Shown here: positions 14,466 through 14,994 of the stretch, one piece after another
Layout: every line of letters begins with the position of its first letter
Numbering within the stretch: position 1 is the stretch's first letter
Assembly (NCBI GenBank): GCA_049653005.1
Contig: JBASFL010000052.1
Span: forward strand, 1-14,994
Origin: UBA2334 sp049653005
Lineage (GTDB): Bacteria > Pseudomonadota > Gammaproteobacteria > Burkholderiales > Burkholderiaceae_C
Length of the DNA: 14,994 bases
Reading direction: 5' to 3'
Translations under genes and position numbers: made by a program
Notes under the pieces: generated by a model
The model's input: only the letters and a program-made list of their open reading frames with translations
What the model was told of the DNA's origin: nothing
Database searches by the model: none

Positions 14466-14994
14466 ATGTCCAAGTCCACCCCTGCTGTTTTGTTCTCTGT
14501 TGCCAACCGCCGTGCGCCCTTGGTGAGGCGTTGGGCAAACGGCCTGGCCGCTTTGGGGCTGGTGCTGGGCTTGGCCGCTTGCAGCACCGTGCGCGTGGCC
14601 GCGCCCGCGCCCGTGGAAGACCGCAACCCCATGCCGTCCCAAACACCCCGCGTGAGCGAAGCCCCGGTGGTGGCCCCCTTGGGTGCACCGGCTGTGCCAG
14701 GCAGTGAAAACGCGGGCAAACCCGGCTACTACACCGTGCGGCCCGGGGATTCGTTGATCCGCATCGGCTTGGACACCGGCCAGAATTGGCGCGACCTGGC
14801 CCGTTGGAATGGCCTGGACAACCCGAACAAGCTGGAAGTGGGCCAGGTGTTGCGGGTCATCGCCCCCAAGCCCGGTGCCCCGGTTGCCGTGCCTGCCAGC
14901 CCAGCGGTGGCCGCCGCACCGGTGCCGTCTGCCGCGCCTGTGCCCCAGGGGGCTGGCGTGGGTGCTGCGCCCGTGACGGCTGCCGCACCTGTGG
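14466..14994 (+). CDS. nlpD: LysM lipoprotein, NlpD-like (5' part only, runs off the window)
   Basis: The frame opens at ATG 14466 and remains open to the window edge, giving 176 codons. Residues 25-38 are hydrophobic and end in a lipobox, GLAAC, with the lipidated Cys at 39 (codon 14580-14582). A LysM peptidoglycan-binding domain spans about 88-131 (YYTVRPGDSL through GQVLRV). A Pro/Ala/Val-rich linker then begins. NlpD proteins continue into a LytM/M23 domain that activates the amidase AmiC during cell separation; that part is beyond the window and is inferred. The gene starts 25 bp after pcm, without a clear Shine-Dalgarno, and probably belongs to the same operon. rpoS is the expected next gene. 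Confidence 0.88.
   Translation, partial: MSKSTPAVLFSVANRRAPLVRRWANGLAALGLVLGLAACSTVRVAAPAPVEDRNPMPSQTPRVSEAPVVAPLGAPAVPGSENAGKPGYYTVRPGDSLIRIGLDTGQNWRDLARWNGLDNPNKLEVGQVLRVIAPKPGAPVAVPASPAVAAAPVPSAAPVPQGAGVGAAPVTAAAPV

Overview
The window looks like chromosomal DNA of a GC-rich betaproteobacterium, most likely Burkholderiales and probably Comamonadaceae-like. The evidence is the gene set and order (EarP, uvrC-pgsA, HU then PpiD, tRNA-His, surE-pcm-nlpD), the strong G/C bias at third codon positions, and a short dispersed repeat of a kind I associate with Comamonadaceae. The organism assignment is inference from these features, not from a database match.

Layout. Positions 1-1334 hold the last codons of an unidentified gene and, overlapping it by ATGA, a membrane-anchored three-haem cytochrome c. 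Positions 1389-2444 encode a DnaJ-like co-chaperone with a degenerate zinc-finger core. On the minus strand, earP (2457-3596) encodes the EF-P arginine rhamnosyltransferase and is divergent from uvrC (3616-5616), with 19 bp between the start codons. uvrC is followed by pgsA (phosphatidylglycerophosphate synthase) and an EamA-type transporter that overlaps pgsA by ATGA. Next come an HU gene with a clear terminator, ppiD (periplasmic peptidyl-prolyl isomerase), and tRNA-His(GTG) with its own promoter and terminator.

Positions 9815-11727 are an accessory patch, visibly richer in A+T and with different codon use. It holds a decayed tRNA-Val(TAC)-like sequence and one large minus-strand gene (10010-11521). 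Its product combines an N-terminal GIY-YIG nuclease-like domain, ten perfectly phased 31-residue repeats and a C-terminal winged-helix-like segment. I do not recognise this architecture as a named system, and it is the most novel item here.

Positions 11728-14994 return to core genes: a minus-strand quinone oxidoreductase of the zinc-independent MDR type, divergent from a surE-pcm-nlpD operon. nlpD runs off the window. In related bacteria rpoS usually follows, so this is probably the stress/stationary-phase locus.

A second notable observation is a 44-bp repeat present once inside earP and once inside pcm. Both copies are on the sense strand and in the same reading frame, so each adds a similar peptide to an unrelated protein.
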